A stretch of DNA of 64,000 nucleotides from Cryptomeria japonica. Its lineage: Eukaryota; Streptophyta; Pinopsida; Cupressales; Cupressaceae. Shown in pieces: positions 37,692 to 49,800 of the stretch; the stretch's first letter is position 1; each line of letters begins with the position of its first letter. A program made the translations under genes and the position numbers. The stretch spans positions 145,056,091 to 145,120,090 of the forward strand of contig NC_081406.1 of NCBI RefSeq assembly GCF_030272615.1, given 5' to 3'. A model generated the notes under the pieces. The model made no database searches. It was not told the origin of the DNA and worked only from the letters and a program-made list of their open reading frames with translations.

Positions 37692-39100
37692 ATGTCGAGT
37701 TTTGGTGGAGAGGATTCAAAGGAACCTCCCATCATGGGTTTTCGGGCTGCGATGGGTTCAAAAACACCATCCCAAAGTATCAAGACTTTTGATAATAAGC
37801 TTTTTGCCTCAGATTCGGAGTCTGGTAGTGTTGGTGGCTCTCGGATTACGAAGATTAATGGCTGTCTGGAGAGATGCAGTGAGAGGCCGAGGTTAGTTAT
37901 TCCTCCAGAGATGATAGATGAAGATGTTGAATACTTTTCAAAACACTCGCTATATTGCAAGTTTTTGGGGATGAGGGTTTCTTTGCAGTTTTTGGAAAAC
38001 TGGGCACAGAGGACCTAGGCACCGGAAAGGGAAATGGAGATTATGCTGCTGGCGAACAACTACTTCATGGTTACTTTCAATTGCATGGACAATCGCAATA
38101 GGCTTTTTGAAGGAGGCCCGTAATTTTACAACCAGGTGGGGTTGTTTATCAAACCTTGGCATGCGGGGTTTAACCCTTTGGAGGAGCTCCCGAATAGGGT
38201 CCCAGTGTGGGTTCGCTTACCGCGTTTTCCAATGGAATGTTGCTGGGAGGATGTGTTGCGGATGCTTGCTTCATTGTTGGGGAAGCCAGTGGGGCCTTCA
38301 ACGCAAACCCTGGGGAGAAAGGTAATGACTTTTGCTCGTATCTGTGTTGAAATTGATCTTAGCAAAGCTTTGTCAGATGCTATAGATATGTGTGGGGGCT
38401 CTTATTCTTGGGTTCAACGATTGGATTATGAGACTTTACCATTTCGGTGTCGTCTGTGTCATGAGTATGGTCATCTACAACGCAAGTGTCCTAGGAATAA
38501 ACCGGTGGTGCGCCAATCGCAGCAGGCGGCACATAACCTAGATGGGGCTAATAAAAGAAAGGCTGCTATGTCGGACGAGGTAGTGGGTGCTGATGGTTTT
38601 GTCTCAGTTAAGACTAAAACAGGAATCGAGGACAAAAGAGGTCCTTGCAGGAGAGACAGGAGGAGGATACCTTTAACAAATTCGAAGCCTTGGATGACCT
38701 TAGCCAACAGGAAGTGAATCCAAGGTTAATACCTTTGGATCAAGGTGCTTCAGGGGTGGTTCCGAGAAGTGTGATTGGGGACTCTACCAAGGCTCTGCAA
38801 GTGGCTGGAAGCTAGCAAATGGAGATGGATCAGCCAGTAGTGGTCCAGTTGGGAACCACTTCTGGCTGGGGGGAGGGTTCTCCGGCAGCTCATAAATTGG
38901 AACCGATTGGGGTTAAAAGTAATAAGACCCCCATACACCTAGGTCTTCATCAAAAAGATTTTAAGAAAGGTGCTTCAAAGAAGAATTCGAAGGTTGGTAG
39001 AAAGAAGGATTTGGATAAGATCAAATTGATGGGCGAAAATTTGGTTGAGTCAGGGTCAGTAAAGACTCTAGATTCTCACTTTTCCAATCTTCCGAAATGA
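37692..39100 (+). pseudogene. LINE ORF1 (DUF4283-type, zinc knuckle)
   Basis: ATG 37692 opens a frame (MSSFGGEDSKEPP) with stops at 38016 (TAG) and 38121 (TAA). It continues in the same frame with a DUF4283-like region (LPNRVPVWVRLPRFPMEC, about 38187-38240) and the knuckle CRLCHEYGHLQRKC (about 38451-38492). Near 38640 the frame shifts; the tail resumes with FNKFEALDDLSQQ, has a TAG at about 38815, and ends with a basic segment at TGA 39098-39100. ORF1 proteins bind LINE RNA. Three stops and one frameshift make this copy defective. The last stop overlaps the ORF2 start as ATGA. Confidence 0.82.
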
Positions 39101-40945
39101 TTGTGCTATCATGGAATGTAAGGGGCTTGAACAGTGGCCCTAGACAAAAAGTTGTTCGGGAATTGATTAGGAGTCATTCTCCTGATGTCTTGTTCCTGCA
39201 AGAAACTAAAATTTATGTGGAAAGTATGATGGGTGTGGTGTCGAAACTGTGGGGGCGAGGCGAGTGTCAGTGTGTTGGGGCAGCTGGCTCCTCTAGTGGG
39301 GTGGCCGGCCTTTGGAACCCCTTGAGGATTCGTCCTATTTGGTGGGTTGCTTCCAGATCTTCTTTGTCTGGGGTTGCCTCTAGTCTTGAGATTGGGGAAT
39401 ATATCTTGTTTACTAACATTTATGCTCCCACTAATCTTCAGGGTAAGCAGAATTTAAGGTCTCACATTTCTTTTATGCGAGGGCTATTCCCTTTTCATCC
39501 CTGGATTATGGCAGGAGATTTTAATGCCATTTTAGAGTTGTGTGAGAAGAAGGGTGGTGTTATGCGTTTGGAACCTTCTTCTTTCCTTCTCCGAGATAGT
39601 ATATCTTCATTGCATCTTGTTGACATTAAGCTTGGTAATGGTCTATTCACTTGGAACAACAAGAGGGTAGGGGAGTATTGGATTGTGGAGAGGTTGGACC
39701 GTTTTCTGGTTTCTAGTTTTTGGGTTGGTGGGGGGTGGTCCACATGTTCAGAGATTCTTGACTGGAGAATGTCGGACCACTGGCCCATAAAGTTGGTGTC
39801 TTCTTATGCTCGGGTTGCTCGCACTCCTTCATTCAAATTCTAGCTTATGTGGTTGCGGGATCCTTCTTTGCAGAATCATGTTGCAGGGTGGTGGAGGAAA
39901 GAGAGGCAAGCCTTTGGCACTGCTATGTACACTTTTGCCAAGCAACTGCAATTTGTTAAGGTTCAGCTTAAACGGTGGAACTGTCAGTGTTTCGGGAATA
40001 TTTTTCATGCTAAGAAGGTTGCTCAATTAGTGTTGAATGACATTACCAGGGAAATAAGAGAGCATGGTTTGTTTGAAGCCTTGCTTAGGGAGGAAGACAG
40101 GGCTATCAAGGATTTAGAGGAATGGGAGCTTAGGGAGGAAATCTATTGGAAACAGAGAGCTCGTATTGATTGGCTTCAAGCAGGGGACAAGAGTACTACA
40201 TTCTTCTTCAATTCAGTGAAAGCAAGAAGACATGGCAATTCTATTCCCGTTCTAGTCAATGATAGAGGTGAGCAGTGTTTATCCTTGCAGGAGATCTCTA
40301 GGGAGGCTTTACAGTATTTTCGGTCCCTCTTTAGTGAGGATAATCAAGGGGAATCAGAAGAGGAGAATCAAGTTCTTGCTTGTATTCCTTCTATAGTTAC
40401 TAGGGAGATGAACGAGCAGCTTATGGGTCCTATTCTGCTGGAGGAACTTGAGAGGATTGTTTTTCTCATGAGGAAAGGAAAAGCCCCTGGTCCGGATGGG
40501 TTCCCAGTTGAGTTCTTTCAGATTTCTAGGATATTATCAAATTGGACTTGTTGGAGGTGGTCCAAGAGTCTCAAAGGAACAAGCAAATGCTTCATGCTTT
40601 GAATGCGACTTTCATTGCACTAATCCCCAATTGTGATGGGGTTGACCGGTTAGGCCAATTCTGTACTATCTCTCTCTATAATGTGACCTATAAGATCATT
40701 TCTAAGTTGATAGAGGAGAGGTTGAAGAACTGGCTCAGGGATGTCATCTCTGAGGAGCAGAGTGGGTTTGTGGAAGGTCGCCAAATCCTGGATGGGGTGG
40801 TCATTGCTACTGAGGCCATTCATTCTATGGCGGCTTCCAAGGAAAAAGCTATGTTTATTACGTTGGATATGGCTAAGGCCTATGATAGAGTCCGTTGGTC
40901 CTTTCTCCAGAAGATCTTTAGGGCCTTTGGCTTTGCTGATGAATG
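39097..40945 (+). pseudogene. LINE ORF2, 5' part: endonuclease and RT fingers
   Basis: ATG 39097 starts MIVLSWNVRGLNSGP, the N-terminus of an L1 endonuclease. The series FLQETK, YAPT, MAGDFNAIL, LDRFLVSS and SDHWPIKL gives all the catalytic blocks (Asn, Glu, Asp-Asn, His). A TAG at 39841 and a frameshift near 40540 break the frame. RT follows with KAPGPDGFPVEFF (about 40480) and FITLDMAKAYDRVRW (about 40856-40900), which holds the first catalytic Asp. The sequence is cut at 40950 by the copia element; GATTC at 40946-40950 is its target duplication. The product would nick DNA and prime reverse transcription. Confidence 0.88.
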
Positions 40946-40950
40946 GATTC
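40946..40950 (+). other. Target-site duplication, left (GATTC)
   Basis: GATTC at 40946-40950 recurs at 47247-47251, directly outside the two LTR termini, the 5-bp duplication expected of a copia integration. Confidence 0.92.
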
Positions 40951-41401
40951 TGTTGGTGTAAATAAATATTCATTATGGATATTATTACACTTTACTTAAG
41001 TTAACTTAGGATAATGCATCTCTTCGTAGTTTGGATTTGAGACACTTAAGGAAGTGTGCACATAGGGATAGAGCTTGTAGGAGAAATTCCACCTTTTGTG
41101 GTTTTGTTTTGTTGTTACACTCCACATTCGGTGGGTCATCCACCTCTTGTGGAATATTATATTATTTCTCCTACCTACCCCTAGTATTTCTTACCTACCC
41201 TTGTTTCTCATTGAGCCACATGTCATGATTGTGTGCTCGTACATCCATATAGCCTTGCCTATATAAGAAGGCCTATATTCATTGTATTGATGAATCCAGT
41301 TGATCATTTTCATATTGATGAGAATACAGTTTGTTTTTGTCATTCTTTTGTCTCTATTTTAATACTTTTCATTGTGCCCTTGATCTTGGCAAAATCTCAC
41401 A
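40951..41401 (+). repeat. 5' LTR of the LINE-inserted copia element
   Basis: 451 bp, TGTTGGTGTAAAT to CTCACA, same length as the 3' copy. TATA-like TATATAAG is at 41260-41267, and at 47105-47112 in the 3' copy. Confidence 0.93.
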
Positions 41402-41414
41402 TGGTATCAGAGCC
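41402..41414 (+). other. Primer-binding site (initiator Met tRNA)
   Basis: TGGTATCAGAGCC follows the 5' LTR without a gap and is the usual complement to the 3' end of plant initiator-Met tRNA. Confidence 0.92.
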
Positions 41415-42455
41415 ATTGGGGCTTCATTGATTGGTTTTTGGAGACATCGTAAAAGGCTTCTATTTTCGGATCTAAGGAACTACATTTTTTGGAGGCATCT
41501 TAGAGCATTTTTGACCTCACCATTGCGTTCGAGAGGCTGTTTCCATAAAAATCGAGTATAAATTCGACCTATTTTGGCGAAAATCGATTTTTGGGTGTGG
41601 AGGAAATTTTCTGTCCAATTCGGGCGGTACGGTACGGAATTTTCGGATTTTTTTCAAAAAAAAAAAATTAATTTTTTTCTGAAAATTATTTTCCAATTTG
41701 AAAAGATTTTTTGGAAAAAAAAAAAAAAATTGAAAATTATTTTTGGGATCCGTACCTTCTGCACAGTCAGCACCCAATCAGCAGAACCCAGGCAGCGCCC
41801 AGTCAGCATTTTCTTTGGAAATTTTTAGACCCCTCTCCGTTGAGCAGTTTGGATTTTTGGATCAACTTTGGAGGCCCATAACTTGCTCAATTTTGCTCCT
41901 TTTTTGGTGCAATTTTTTTTTATTTGGGCTAATTTTTCGTGCTCTTCGCAGTGGTGTGGTTATTTTCTGGTTTTGGTGTACAGGTGTTTTGGAATTTCCG
42001 GATTCTCTCAGCTGTACCTGTCTAATCCTCAATTTTGCAACTTCAAAGGCCTCATTTGAGCTCATACGACCTCCTTTTCAAGTGTCGTTTTTTTTGAAAG
42101 TGCATGTTTTTTCGTCTACTTTCATAATCTATGATCAGATTTCAGAGATTTTAAGTAGAAATTGTACTTTCAGATATTGGTCTTATTTGGCCTATTTGGT
42201 ACTTGTAAATTGCTTGGATCTTAGTTTAGATCTCTTGCATTATTAGTATGAGTCTCTTTTGGCCTTATTGAGGCAGTTGTAAAATTGAAATCAGAAGTCC
42301 ACTTAGCCTTTTTTTGCAAGTGGCCCATTGTACATGCACTAAGTATAAAGTGCCAAATCATCACTTTTGGGGGGGTTCTTTGATTGAGTAAATTTGGGGG
42401 GGGTGTCTTGTGTGATTGTGCCTCTCTTTCCTTGTGCTCTTTCATTTTTGTTGCA
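41415..42455 (+). other. Leader of the copia element
   Basis: About 1 kb of untranslated leader rich in T and G, with A/T homopolymers at 41656-41730 and two G-runs (42369-42375, 42397-42404) just before gag. No supported ORF. The end of the leader resembles the corresponding part of the pol-less element. Confidence 0.7.
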
Positions 42456-45400
42456 ATGAGTCCTCATAAATTTCCACCTTTAACTCCACATAATTATGCA
42501 TCATGGAAAATTAAAGTATGGAGCAAATTAAGGGAAAAAGGTCTCACGCATTACATAGATGGAACAATAGCAGCACCACCTGATCCTAAGGCTGATCCTA
42601 ATGCTCACTTAGAATGGATCACTAAGAATTGCATGGCTCTTGGAACTTTGCGCAAGTATGTATCAAATGACCTCATCTTTCATATTGAAAAGTGTACTAC
42701 AATCAAAGATGCTTGGGATATGTTTCAGAAATTGTATGGTCAAGTTGATGAAATCAGAGGTTATAAGATTGACAATGAGCTCACCAACTTGGATCCCAAG
42801 AGTTTTGATACAATCCAAGATTATGTCACCAAAGCAAATGAGCTAAGAGCAAAGCTTAAGGATTGTGGAATTGACAAAATGGATGCTCAGTTGATATTCA
42901 ACTTGTTGGACAAGCTTGCACCAAAATATGCAGCATTTGTGTCTAGCTTCCAAACTCATCGTTTGACAGTGGGGAGTTCCTATGTTATGCCTTCATTTGA
43001 TGCTTTCACAGAAATGTTGATATTGGAACAATCTAAGTTGTTGAACATGGGGCTTCTCAAGTCTTCAAAATCCAAGGCTTTGGTGGCTAATCAAGGGAAT
43101 CAAGGAAGTCAAGGCAAAGATTCCAACAAGAAGAAGAAGCAATCTAAGTCACAACCATAGCAGGAAAAAGGACAATCATCCTCTCCATCACAAGGCGATT
43201 TTTCATCCTCTTCCAAGAAGGGGACACCACCTAAGAAGGATAAGCCAACTTGTGCATATTGCAAGAAGTATGGTCATGATGAGCATCGATGCCACACAAA
43301 GCAAGTTGATGAGTTAACTAATTTTCTTAAGAAAAACAACATCAACTTGCCATCCGCCTACACAAAGAAGGATTCATCTCCTTCCTCTTCCTCATAGTCT
43401 AAGGGAAAAGGGCAAGCATTTGTGGCTACAACAGGTTCTTCACAGCAATGGATACTTGACTCGGGTGCCTCATATCACATGGGCTCTACAAAGGAGCAGT
43501 TTTCTTCATTGGAGCCATCTAAGGTACCTCACATTTACATAGGTGATGATACACAAGTAGAGGTTGAAGGGAAAGGTTCAGTTGACATGGATGATGGAAC
43601 ACTTGAGAATGTTCTCTATGTTCCTAACTTGTCTACCAACCTTCTCTCTATCTACCAAATCACTCACTATGGGAATGGGAAAAAGGTTGAGTTTACACCA
43701 GATTCAGTTGTGATAAAGGAACTTGATGATGATGCCTTGGTAGCAGTGGGACAAGTCAATGACAACTCAAGGCTTTATTCATTCTCCCACTTTGTGCCAA
43801 GTTCACCTTCTAGGGCCTTGCTTACTCATTCAAATTCCGAAAGTAAGCTATGGCATGAGCGGTTTGGTCACCTCAACTACCGCTATCTTCAGCAGCTCAG
43901 CACTAAAGACATGGTCACAGGTCTACCTCGAATCAGTTTTTCAGAGGGTGTATGTTCAGGTTGTTCCATGGGCAAGCATCCCGAAGAGAAGTTTGATAAA
44001 GGGAAAGCTTGGAGAGCTTTGGAAGTTCTTCAACTTGTTCACAGCGATGTAGCAGGTCCATTTCCAGCACCTTCATTTAGTAAGGCCCGCTATGTCCTCA
44101 CCTTCATTGATGACTACTCCCGCTTCACTTGGGTCTACTTTCTTATTCATAAGAGTGAAGTATTTGATAGATTTCAGGACTTCAAGACTCATGTGGAGAA
44201 GCAATCCGGGAAAGTGGTGAAGATTCTTCGTACAGATAATGGAAGGAAATATGTGAACAAGAGACTCGAGGATTTTTGTACATTTGAGGGGATTGATCTT
44301 CAACATTCTGTAGCATACACTCCACAGCAGAACGGAGTTGCTGAGCGCAAGAATCGAACTCTCAAAGAAATGGCTAGTTGTATGATACATGCACGTTCTC
44401 TTGATCCCGCCTTTTGGGCCGAGGCTATCAGTTGTGCCACACACATCCAGAATCGAGTTCCTCACAAAGCTTTGCAAGGTATTACTCCTTTTGAAGCTTG
44501 GGCTGGTCGGAAATCGATTGTGAGACATTTCAGAGCCGTTGGGTGTCCAGCATGGGCTCGCATACCTCCGCAGAAACGCAAGGCATTGGAACCTCAGAGT
44601 TGGCCTTACATATTTGTTGGATATCCTGAGGGTGTTAAGGCATATAGATTGATGGATCCTGAGACACATGAAGTGTTCATTGAGAGGAGTGTTCACTTTG
44701 AGGAAAGCTCTCCTAGCTTAGCCTCTCTACCTCCTCCACCTTCCTCCATTGTGGATAGTGATGCTAGTGATTCAGATGATGAGACTCCTTCAACTCCGAC
44801 TCGCAAGGTTAAACCTCCGCAGGGTCCACTTGCAGTTGAGGACCCTCATTCTCCACCTCCACATAGACCTCATTGGGCTCGACAGACACTTGAGTCTGCG
44901 GGTTCTCTTGTTGGGGATCCTTCAGATACACGGAGAACTCGATCACAACATCAGGATCTACCACATGCATTCATTGCTACCGCTTCCGATCCACAGACAT
45001 TTCGAGAAGCATCAGGGGTTCCTGAGTGGGACCAAGCTATGGAGGAAGAGTATAGCTCCTTGATGAGGAACAACACATGGGATTTAGTCCATCTCCCTAA
45101 GGGGAGAAAGATGGTTCGATGTAAGTGGATCTATCAGACCAAGTATGTTGCGGATGGTAGTGTGGATAAGTATAAGGCTCGGCTTGTTGCGAAAGGTTTC
45201 TCTCAGGTTGTAGGTGTTGACTATACTGAGACCTTTGCGCCCGTAGCCAAGATGAAATCCATTCGCTTGACACTTGCTATTGCTACAGCTCATGGTTGGG
45301 TTGTCCATCAGATGGATGTGAAGAGTGCTTTTCTTCATGGTGATCTTGATGAGGAGATTTATATGGAGCAGCCACAGGGTTTCATCCAGGATACTTCCTT

Positions 45401-46526
45401 GGTTTGCAGACTAAGGAAATCTCTCTATGGCCTTAAGCAGGCCCCCAAGGCTTGGTATGCCAAGATGGATTCCTTTCTTCTCTCAGCAGGGTTCACCAGG
45501 TGTCATTCTGATCCGAATGTCTACATTTTGCACCAGGATGACTCTCACTTGATACTTGCGCTCTATGTTGATGACTTGATCATTACAGGGAGTACCACAT
45601 CCATCATTAGCAGGGTCAAATCTGCTTTGCATGACAGATTTGCTATGACTGACTTGGGTCTTTTGCACTACTTTCTCGGGATAGAGATTTCACAGTCACC
45701 TTCCGGGATTACACTATCGCAGCCCAAGTATGCTCTTGATCTACTTGCACGCTTTCATATGGCTGATTGTAAGCCTGCCCCGACTCCCTTTCTTTCAGGA
45801 GTCAAGCTTGAGGCTCAGTGTTCTTCTCCACCAGTTGATGCCACTTTGTATCGTCAGCTTGTGGGTAGTCTCATCTACTTGACCCATACACGCCCTGATA
45901 TTTCATTTGCAGTTGGCATGGTTTCCCGCTTCATGCAGGAGCCACATGAGCTTCATTGGAAAGCCGCCAAACGTATCCTTCATTACATCCAGGGTACACA
46001 TCACTATGGGATTCACTATGCAGCAAGCATAGGACTTTGCTTGGTTGGTTACACAGACTCCGATTGGGCTGGCGATCTTGATGATCGTAAGTCTACTTCC
46101 GGTTACAGTTTTCACCTTGGTTCAGGCCCCATTTGTTGGCAGAGCAAGAAGCAACATGCTATTGCTCTCTCTTCGACCGAGGCTGAGTATTGAGGCGCTG
46201 TTAACACAGCGACTGAGACCATTTGGCTTCAGCAGATTCTCACAGAGTTTGGGTTCACCACTCCACGACCGACAATTCTACATTGCGACAATCAGAGTGC
46301 TATTGCAATCTCGAAGAACCCAGTCCAGCACCAACAGACCAAACACATCAAGATTCATATGCACTATATCCGCGAGCTCATTCAGGAGCAGGTCATTGAT
46401 TTGCAGTATTGTCCTACAGCGGATCAGGTTGCTGACATATTCACCAAACCTTTCACCGAGAGTAAGTTCTAGCAGTTGCGAGTTCTCTTGGGGGTGCAGG
46501 ATGTGTCATTAGGGGGGGTCAGCTGA
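42456..46526 (+). pseudogene. Copia gag-pol polyprotein, four in-frame stops
   Basis: ATG 42456 (MSPHKFPPLTPHNYASWKIK) opens a single frame of about 1356 codons with TAG at 43158, TAG at 43395, TGA at 46191 and TAG at 46470, and no frameshift. Domains in order are: gag; knuckle CAYCKKYGHDEHRC (43252-43293); protease WILDSGASYHM (about 43449); integrase zinc region WHERFGHLNYRYL to CSGCSMGKH and core with HSDVAGP, FIDDYSRF, RTDNG and QQNGVAERKNRTL; RT with VDYTETFAPVAK, KSAFLHGDL and YVDDLIITG (about 45568); RNase H with YTDSDWAGD and LSSTEAEY. From about 43422 to 46190 the frame is uninterrupted. Integrase before RT identifies Ty1/copia. As sequenced it cannot make a full polyprotein. Confidence 0.93.
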
Positions 46527-46784
46527 CTTCTCCTTCCTCTCTTATGGGGGGGACTTTTTCTTCTTTGAGGTTTTGTCCTTCTTCTTTGAGAGTCTTTTGT
46601 ACTTTCATCTCTCTTTTGGGGGGGAGTTTTTTCCCACTGGGTTTTCTCCCTTTCTCTGTTTGTGAGAGATTGCATTGCATAGTTTTTCTTGCATTTGCAT
46701 ATTGTACATGGGTACCTATCATGGCCTAGTAGTCGGGACCCATCTTGAATTGTTGACTTAAGTCTTCATTCCCCTAAGTTGCAC

Positions 46785-46795
46785 TTAAGGGGGGC
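46785..46795 (+). other. Polypurine tract
   Basis: TTAAGGGGGGC abuts the 3' LTR; this is the primer site for plus-strand DNA. The pol-less element has the same tract with one more G. Confidence 0.85.
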
Positions 46796-47246
46796 TGTTG
46801 GTGTAAATAAATATTCATTATGGATATTATTACACTTTACTTAAGTTAACATAGGATAATGCATCTCTTCGTAGTTTGGATTTGAGACACTTAGGGAAGT
46901 GTGCACATAGGGATAGAACTTGTAGGAGAAATTCCACCTTTTGTGGTCTTGTTTTGTCGTTACACTCCAGATTCGGTGGGTTATCCACCTCTTGTGGAAT
47001 ATTATATTATTTCTCCTACCTACCCCTAGTATTTCTTACCTACCCTTGTTTCTCATTGAGCCACATGTCATGATTGTGTGCTCGTACATCCATATAGCCT
47101 TGCCTATATAAGAAGGCCTATATTCATTGTATTGATGAATCCAGTTGATCATTTTCATATTGATGAGAATACAGTTTGTTCTTGTCATTCTTTTGTCTCT
47201 ATTTTAATACTTTTCATTGTGCCCTTGATCTTGGCAAAATCTCACA
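46796..47246 (+). repeat. 3' LTR of the LINE-inserted copia element
   Basis: 451 bp. By eye it differs from the 5' copy at about eight single bases, mostly transitions, with no indel. Confidence 0.93.
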
Positions 47247-47251
47247 GATTC
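47247..47251 (+). other. Target-site duplication, right (GATTC)
   Basis: This is the second copy of GATTC. Removing the copia element and one copy rejoins the LINE RT sequence ...FADEWI with the following residues. Confidence 0.9.
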
Positions 47252-49606
47252 AATGGGTAATGAGTTGTGTTACGTCTACCTCTTTCTTTGTGCTAATCAA
47301 TGGAGATCATACAGAGTTGTTTAGTGCTTCTAGGGGTCTTCGCCAGGGGGACCCCCTCTCCCCATACTTATTCATTCTTCTAGCTGAGGGTCTGGGGAGG
47401 TTGATTAAGCATAATGTGGGTTTGGGGATTATTCAAGGTTGGAATTGGGGAAATGACCTGCATCCTCAATCCCATTTGCAGTTTGTTGATGACACGGCCT
47501 TGATGGGACTAGCCCGGATTAGAGAAGCCTCGAATCTGCGCAAAGTTTTGGATGTTTATCTTGTCGCTTCGGGTTAGTTGATCAATGAGGATAAATCTTC
47601 CATTATCTTCTTCAACACACCAAGAAATATTCAAAGGAGGATTGCTCATATCCTGAGATTCCAAGTCGGTTCTCCTCCCTTGACTTACCTAGGTATTCCT
47701 ATCTCTACTGGTAACCCTCCCAAGGATTCCTGGCAGGGTATCTTGGACAAATTTCACATGAAGGTTGAACATTGGACACAAATGGTTATCCTTTGCTGGG
47801 AGGGTTCAACTGATCCAGACAGTGGTTTAGGCTCTTCTGATTTATTGGTGTATGCTCCAAGTGGCCCCTAAGTGGTTCCTGAAGGGATTGGATTCTCTGG
47901 CAAGGCAATTCTTATGGGCAAGCAAACTGTCCTCCTAAAAATGGTGTCTTGTCAATTGGGACTTGGTGTGTAGCCTGAAGCAATCGGGTGGGCTTGGTTT
48001 AAGGCAGTCTGTTTTATTTGGGGAGGCTTTGGCGGCTAAGTTGTATTGGAGATGGTGTGTTGAACAGGATCAAGGTTGGGCTAGGATCTTGGCCTACAAA
48101 TACATGCAAAGGATCCGGAAGGATGAAATCCCAAGGTATCCACTTGAGGGAAAAGGTACTTCAATTTGGAGTACTCTCAAGAACGGAGCTTCTCTTATAA
48201 AGGCAGGACTTTTTTGGATATGTAAGAGGGGGGAAGAGGTGCTTTTCTGGTTCGACTCTTGGGATGGGTATCCCCCCATCGTTGATCAGTTTCCCAATCT
48301 TGGGAATCTTTGCCAGAGGTTCCTGGAGGCAGGATGGTCTAGGGTGAGAGACTTTAAGGCTGTTTATAGGTGTGGGCGTTTGGAGTTGAAGCGGTGGAAG
48401 ACTCCTAATGAATGGCCGATTGTTGGTATGGATGAAGAGTGTGCTGAGCTGTATAGCATTTTGGCAAGTAGACATTGTAGCTCCCTTAAGGGTAGGGATA
48501 GACTTGTTTGGTCCTCGAATCTTAAGGGTGTTTTCACTGTTGCTAGTGGTTACCATGAGCTATTGTCCCGAAGATTGGAGGGGAGGGAGGTGCCTTGGTG
48601 GAAACAGGTGTGGAATATTTTTTCTTGGTCGAAGTGTAACTATTTCGCTTGGACTTTGGCTTTGAATAGATGTCTTACTTGGGACAACATTCGTAAGAGG
48701 GGATTCCTTGGGCCTTCCATCTGTATCTTGTGTGGAAATGGGGAGGAGGATTCCTCACACCTGTTCTTCAGATGTCCTTTCTCGCTGCTAATTTGGCATT
48801 ACTGGTGGGGGTTGTGGAAGCATCCTTGTGTCCACGCGGATTCTTTGGTGGAGTTTTGGAGCAGTTTGGGCAGGCCTCCTATCCTATCCTCTTTTCTCAA
48901 GACTGTCTGGAATATCGGGGCAATTTTCATTCTTTGGTAGATCTGGCTGGAGAGGAATAGGAATATCTTTAGGGAGGTCAGATTGTTAGTTCAGCAAGTG
49001 TGGAATAGAATCATTGGTATGATTCGGGAGACAGTGGAAGCTAAATGTGCAGTGAATTTTCCTCTGGATAGAGGAGAGACTGATATTGTGAGTAGGTTGG
49101 GTCTGCAAGAGATGTCACCTGCCTCGGCATGTGTCAAGAGAAGTAGACATGCTATGAAGAAGGTTCAAAGGATGGGAAGGTAGATGCCCCCTCAGGATGA
49201 GTCCATCAAGATTAACACCGATGGCTCTTCTAGGGGTAATTTGGGCCCTGCTGGGATTGGCAGTGTTGGTAGGGATAGTAGGGGAGAGGTGGTTTTCTTC
49301 TTCTCGGTGCATAAAGGGCAGCAATCTAATAACTTTATGGAGGGATTAGCAATTTTCTATTGCCTGGAGCGGGCATTGGAGTTGGGGTGGCAGTAGGTTA
49401 TCTGTGAATCGGATTCACAGATTATTGTTAATTTACTGATTGAGCAGAAGGTGAGTGGGGTGCATTGGCAGTTGGAAGGGATCGTTCACCAGATCCTTGA
49501 AATTAGTTCTATGATGGAGAAGGTGTCTTTCATCCACATTCCTCGTGAATGGAATAGACCAACTGATTGTTTGGCTAAGTGGACTTCAGAACAAGATGAT
49601 GACTGA
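47247..49606 (+). pseudogene. LINE ORF2, 3' part: RT palm, zinc-binding region, RNase H
   Basis: The RT resumes after the duplicated GATTC with RGLRQGDPLSPYLFILL (about 47335-47390) and the catalytic FVDD (47482-47493). It is broken by TAG 47575 and frameshifts near 47790. The zinc-binding linker follows, with FAWTLALNRCLTWDNIRKRG and CILCGNGEEDSSHLFFRC (about 48720-48775). TAG 48938 interrupts IWLERNRN. RNase H starts IKINTDGSSRGNLGPAGIG (about 49207) and keeps FMEGLA, CESDSQIIV and REWNRPTDCLAK, covering the Asp-Glu-Asp-Asp set; a TAG at 49394 breaks it. An RNase H of this kind at the end of ORF2 is known in many plant L1 LINEs. The frame ends at TGA 49604-49606. Confidence 0.88.
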
Positions 49607-49693
49607 AAAGTTGAAGGTTGGAAGCAACTCTCCCCGGAATACTGTCAGGACCTGCATAAGATATTTGTTGAGGATATGGATAGTTATGAAGAC

Positions 49694-49800
49694 GGCTGAT
49701 TTTGGGTTGGGCTTGTGGTCCCCCCTGGGGTCTTGAGACTCTGGTTCTCTCTTGGGTTGGGCTTGTGTTCCCCTCATGGAGCTCTGAGACTCTGGTTCTC
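49694..49800 (+). repeat. Tandem duplication of about 60 bp at the LINE 3' end
   Basis: Two consecutive copies contain GGTTGGGCTTGTG, a C-rich centre, and GAGACTCTGGTTCTCT. They are in the 3' untranslated part of the LINE. Such 3' repeats occur in some LINE families and may be a recognition site for the RT. Confidence 0.75.

Larger units (their letters stand above)
40951..47246 (+). mobile_element. Ty1/copia element inserted in the LINE RT
   Basis: A 6296-bp element with two 451-bp LTRs (40951-41401, 46796-47246), a primer-binding site, a polypurine tract, all gag-pol domains in copia order (protease, integrase, RT, RNase H) and the 5-bp duplication GATTC. The LTRs differ at about 8 positions by eye, the lowest of the three paired elements here, so it is the youngest datable insertion. 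Four in-frame stops interrupt an otherwise continuous gag-pol frame. It is related in LTR, leader, gag and tail to the pol-less element at 21423-25620. Confidence 0.95.

Noticed and set aside
37438-37896. Gly/Val-rich ORF of 152 codons
   Set aside because: It overlaps the GC-rich LINE leader and ORF1 start in another frame and has no domain.
39841-40030. Short plus and minus ORFs between endonuclease and RT
   Set aside because: Out-of-frame shadows; the real ORF2 frame continues after the TAG at 39841.
43158-43166. TAG CAG GAA after gag as programmed readthrough of gag-pol
   Set aside because: The related element at 21-25 kb has no stop there, and further stops occur downstream; simple mutation is more likely.
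46470-46478. TAG CAG TTG resembling a UAG-CAR-YYA readthrough site
   Set aside because: It lies at the end of RNase H, where readthrough would add only 18 codons; probably a changed Gln codon.
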